Positions 61,112 to 64,000 of a stretch of 64,000 nucleotides of DNA are shown here, piece after piece. The position numbers and the translations under genes are program-made. The stretch spans positions 34,920,230 through 34,984,229 of the forward strand of contig CM051516.1 in assembly GCA_028015205.1 (NCBI GenBank), in the 5' to 3' direction. Positions within the stretch are counted from its first letter, which is position 1. Each line of letters starts with the position of its first letter. Source of the stretch: Mytilisepta virgata. Lineage: Eukaryota; Mollusca; Bivalvia; Mytilida; Mytilidae. The notes under the pieces are model-generated. The model did no database searches. It worked only from the letters and a program-made list of their open reading frames with translations, and had not been told where the DNA came from.

Positions 61112-62230
61112 TTATTCATCCATTATTAAAATTTTCTTGCTGTTCTGGAAACCTTCCAAAGACTTGTCAACTGCATCTTTAAAATTTGAAAAGGGAATTA
61201 ATTCACTCTGAGGTGGCAAAAGTTTGCAGGTTTTAATAAGTCCACACAAGTTTTTGTACATGTCTCTTTTTTCAGAACTGTTTTTGTTCTCAGCATTCCA
61301 CTGTGTATTCCAATATCCTACTACCCTCACTTCTTTAAAAATAAGTACACCTGTTGGTATAGTCACTGGCTTTTTTGACATTCCACCATATGTAACCATG
61401 GTACCTTTTTGTCTTAAGAAGCGTACCAGTTCTGTGGCACTCTTACCACCAACACAGTTCAAAGCGAGTTTTGGTTTTTGAGAATAAGAATTTATTAACT
61501 CTTTCATTTCTGGTGTACGGATAAATTCTTCTGTTACAACATGTGTTGCACCAAGATGTGTTAAATATGTTTTTAGATCTTCAATATCTGGCCTGTCTCT
61601 TACAATATTGATGGTCTGAATATTCCACTCTTTGGCAATTTGTATTACACACTGTCCAACTGCACTATTAGCACCATTTTGGATAATTACATCCCCACTT
61701 TCCATATGTTCAAAGTCTTTTAGCATGCGGTAGGCTGTACAAGGATTAACCATTATTGTTGCAGCACTTAAGATTGGGATGTCATTATCAATTTTCTGTA
61801 ATTTGCTTTCAAATGTTGTTGCAAGCCGTCTCCATGTTCCCCATGCAGGTTCTGATGGAAGCACCCAGTCACCTTTTCCGAGACTTTTAACATTTCTACC
61901 AACTTCAACAACTTCACCAACACCTTCATTTCCAACAATACATGGAAGGTCAGGTCTTATATGGTAAGTACCTTCAATCATGTTAATATCAGACGGATTA
62001 ATGGGAGCCATCAACATTTTTACAAGAACTTCATTATCAGATGGTTCTCTGGCTATCCCCTTTTCCATGGTTAACACTTTCCTTGGATCACCAAACTCCT
62101 TCAGCATGACTGCTTCTGTTTTGATACAATTTGAAAAGTTCCGTAAAGCATTGCTTTTTAAAATAAATCCGACCCTTCTCCTTTGAATTAGAATATTTTT
62201 CAAGACTCGACAGAGCAACCTGTCAGACAT
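61112..62230 (-). CDS. MECR: Mitochondrial enoyl-[acyl-carrier-protein] reductase MECR, single exon
   Basis: A 372-residue frame without introns, the same length as human MECR (373). The enzyme reduces trans-2-enoyl thioesters with NADPH in the last step of mitochondrial type II fatty-acid synthesis, which feeds lipoic acid production. Visible features: an Arg-rich presequence-like start (MSDRLLCRVL...QRRR), APINPSDINMIEG, catalytic-type Tyr89 in EGTYHIRPDLP, GNEGVGEVVEVG, VNPCTAYRML, the nucleotide-binding NGANSAVGQ (185-193), RDRPDI (211-216), NCVGGKS (258-264), GTMVTYGGMSKKP and the YWNTQW patch (306-311). It belongs to the medium-chain dehydrogenase/reductase fold. The start at 62230 gives the family length; an in-frame ATG at 62302 would add 24 residues. 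Vertebrate MECR has many introns, so the single exon is unusual. Confidence 0.95.
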   Translation of the reverse strand: MSDRLLCRVLKNILIQRRRVGFILKSNALRNFSNCIKTEAVMLKEFGDPRKVLTMEKGIAREPSDNEVLVKMLMAPINPSDINMIEGTYHIRPDLPCIVGNEGVGEVVEVGRNVKSLGKGDWVLPSEPAWGTWRRLATTFESKLQKIDNDIPILSAATIMVNPCTAYRMLKDFEHMESGDVIIQNGANSAVGQCVIQIAKEWNIQTINIVRDRPDIEDLKTYLTHLGATHVVTEEFIRTPEMKELINSYSQKPKLALNCVGGKSATELVRFLRQKGTMVTYGGMSKKPVTIPTGVLIFKEVRVVGYWNTQWNAENKNSSEKRDMYKNLCGLIKTCKLLPPQSELIPFSNFKDAVDKSLEGFQNSKKILIMDE

Positions 62231-62407
62231 TTTTTCGGAATTCCCCGGGATAATTCTTTGATTCAATGTAAAATCCCGAGAAGTACAAAGACGGGGGTAC
62301 ATAAATCTAACCGGATGGTCTTTTCGCGCAGAAGCACATTCATAGCAACCTCTCAAACAGATATGGCGGATAACTTCTTGATGTTTTGATTTACCGAATA
62401 AGATAGA
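62231..62407. promoter_or_regulatory. Bidirectional promoter interval, MECR and unknown gene
   Basis: Only 177 bases separate the two divergent start codons. It is less AT-rich than the surroundings, and contains GGAATTCCCCGGGATAATTC next to the MECR side and a YY1-like GATATGGCGGATAA near 62360. If MECR really starts at 62302 the interval is about 105 bases. Confidence 0.6.
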
Positions 62408-64000
62408 ATGTCAAAGGCTGGAAAAAGAGTTAAAAGTGGTGGAGGTCAAGGGGGAGCTAAATGGGAAGCAGCTTTACTTGCGGCTCCATTTCATGAGGTG
62501 ATTGTAATGTTGGCAACTAAAACCTAAACCACAACATGGGCATGGTCTATAATCTATAAAAATTGTTGTGTACCATTTGTTACCTATTGATGTAATTAAT
62601 GCCATATTTGCATAGATGCACCAACATAACAACAAATTTTATACCAGTAAAGATTTTCTGTTTACATTCGCATTGCATTCATTTGGATCTTCAGTTAATG
62701 CTAGGTGCAGCACTTGGCAGAAACATTGATTGTAAACATTATATCTGGTACCCAAATTGTCTATAGATATTTAATAAATATTTTTAACCCAGTTTTTAAA
62801 TACATTTTGGAAAAACAGCTCCGCTTGGTGTTAGTTGAACATCCTACATTCATCAGGTCCAGTCGCTCTGTTTGAGTGTTTAACATGTACGGACTCTGGA
62901 CAAAAGTATTCGCACGATAATGTTTTTCACTCATTACTCAGACCAGAACATGTGAGCAGATAAAAAATATCAAAACAATTACAGTGGACAGACTGGGAGT
63001 AGGTCCAACATTTGAATATGGAATTGCATTATTTTTTCTAAAAATCAAGCTGGCTTACTTTAATATTTTGTTATATAACCACGGGCCCTTTGAAATTTTC
63101 CCTCTGTCATTGGCATGGAGGCATATAAACTTTTCATATACTCTACTCTAAACGAGGTCCAAATGTGTAATATTTTTTCATACAAATCACTGAAAATGGT
63201 AATATTTTGAACATCAGCTTGAAGTTTACTTTGATAGTGAATCATACATTTTCAATGGTGTTTAAGTCTGGGGATTCGGTCGTCCGCTGTCTTCTTACAG
63301 CATACCATTTTATGCGTTTTGCCTATTAACCACAAGTATGCGAATTTTTATCTTACACATGCATCTTGTATACTTATTTTCTCTTAGACATGTGAACATT
63401 GTTATTTTCATTATACTTTCTAGTAACATCAGTTAACATGCATTTATTGTCACATCGGGTCTAACATCACACTTTTGTTAAACTTGTTTAACTTCTGTAT
63501 AATCAAAATTCCAATTCTAGACTTGTCTCATAAAAGCAGACAACCCAAAAGTTGTTTTCGTCATGTGAAAAAAATACAGAACATTACCCATTTGATGTTT
63601 AGGGGAACCATTTTGAAAAGTATAATCATCCCTAAAAATAAAGATAAAGTTAAAGATTAGAAAAATACTGTTGTTAATAAAATTAAAATCCAAAATACTT
63701 TATGTACATAATTGTACCCATATGGGTGCAAATATGACAATATGCTGCTAAAGAGTTTACTATAAAACATTCATTTTAACTGAGACAATGTATTAATACT
63801 AAAAGATTTCTTTAAGAAATTATTTTATTTCTAAAACAAATTGTAGAAAAGAGGACATACAGGGTGCCCTTTTTGCCTTCCCCCTTTGAAATCAGAGGTG
63901 GAAAACATTGAAATAGCAGTAAAACTCAATTTGCATGCCATGAGAATTGCTAAGAAATATATATATTTGAAATAAATTTTGCAGGAAAACTGGAAAGCCA
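62408..64000 (+). CDS. Unidentified gene, first exon and start of second (partial)
   Basis: Exon 1 is 62408-62497: it begins MSKAGKRVKSGGGQGGAKWE and continues AALLAAPFHE, phase 0, with donor GAG|GTGATT. Without splicing the frame stops after ten more codons. A good acceptor (AAATTTTGCAG) at 63974-63984 is followed by GAAAACTGGAAAGCCA, reading ENWKA in the right phase to the window end, so exon 2 probably starts at 63985. The N-terminus is basic and Gly-rich with a Trp-containing segment after it. I do not recognise the family. Start chosen because it is the first ATG in the divergent promoter and opens a basic, non-repetitive frame. Confidence 0.5.
62498..63984 (+). other. Probable intron 1 of the unidentified gene
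   Basis: AT-rich. No recognisable exon on either strand: the 61-codon frames at 63060-63245 and 63475-63660 have no domain or splice support. A partly decayed A/T-rich stretch precedes the acceptor at 63984. Confidence 0.45.

Noticed and set aside
62231..62356. Upstream extension of MECR beyond 62230
   Set aside because: The frame stays open further, but the most distant start would be a non-ATG codon. The ATG at 62302 is possible, while the ATG at 62230 gives the family length and a presequence-like start.

Overview
This is nuclear DNA from an animal. The base composition is AT-rich, genes are split by long introns with ordinary GT-AG splice sites, and about half of the window is repeats. 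Gene content (a CYP39-type P450, OSCP1, mitochondrial enoyl reductase MECR) and the style of repeats point to a marine bivalve, probably mussel-like. That placement is an inference, because no species marker was tested. All exon borders were worked out by eye from splice signals, reading phase and remembered family similarity.

Layout. 1-5089 is intergenic: an 86-bp tandem array, a Helitron-like repeat, a pogo-like element and an AT-palindrome MITE. 5090-23906 (minus) is a 13-exon cytochrome P450 of the CYP39A1 type, 477 codons, whose 5.9-kb intron 5 is almost entirely built from tandem arrays and one very large palindrome. 24737-46210 (plus) is a complete 10-exon OSCP1 gene of 372 codons. It lies head to head with the P450 across about 830 bp, and its introns carry several well-bounded MITEs. 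46211-61111 has no host gene that I can support. It holds the OSCP1 3' region, Helitron-like repeats (including nested ones), and a 2.47-kb TTAA-flanked DNA transposon with 91-bp inverted ends and a frameshifted THAP domain. 61112-62230 (minus) is MECR in one uninterrupted exon of 372 codons. It shares a 177-bp head-to-head promoter interval with an unidentified plus-strand gene that starts at 62408 and leaves the window at 64000.

Function. MECR works in mitochondrial fatty-acid synthesis, the CYP39-type P450 belongs to the sterol/oxysterol 7-alpha-hydroxylase group of the ER, and OSCP1 is a conserved, poorly understood protein linked to solute transport and cilia. They form no obvious pathway together. 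The two head-to-head pairs are the only regulatory linkage visible.

The most unusual parts are the intron-5 palindrome (about 570 bp per arm), the family of short 'ATGTC...GACAT' hairpins set in AAT-rich tracts, the THAP/TTAA transposon, and the intronless MECR.
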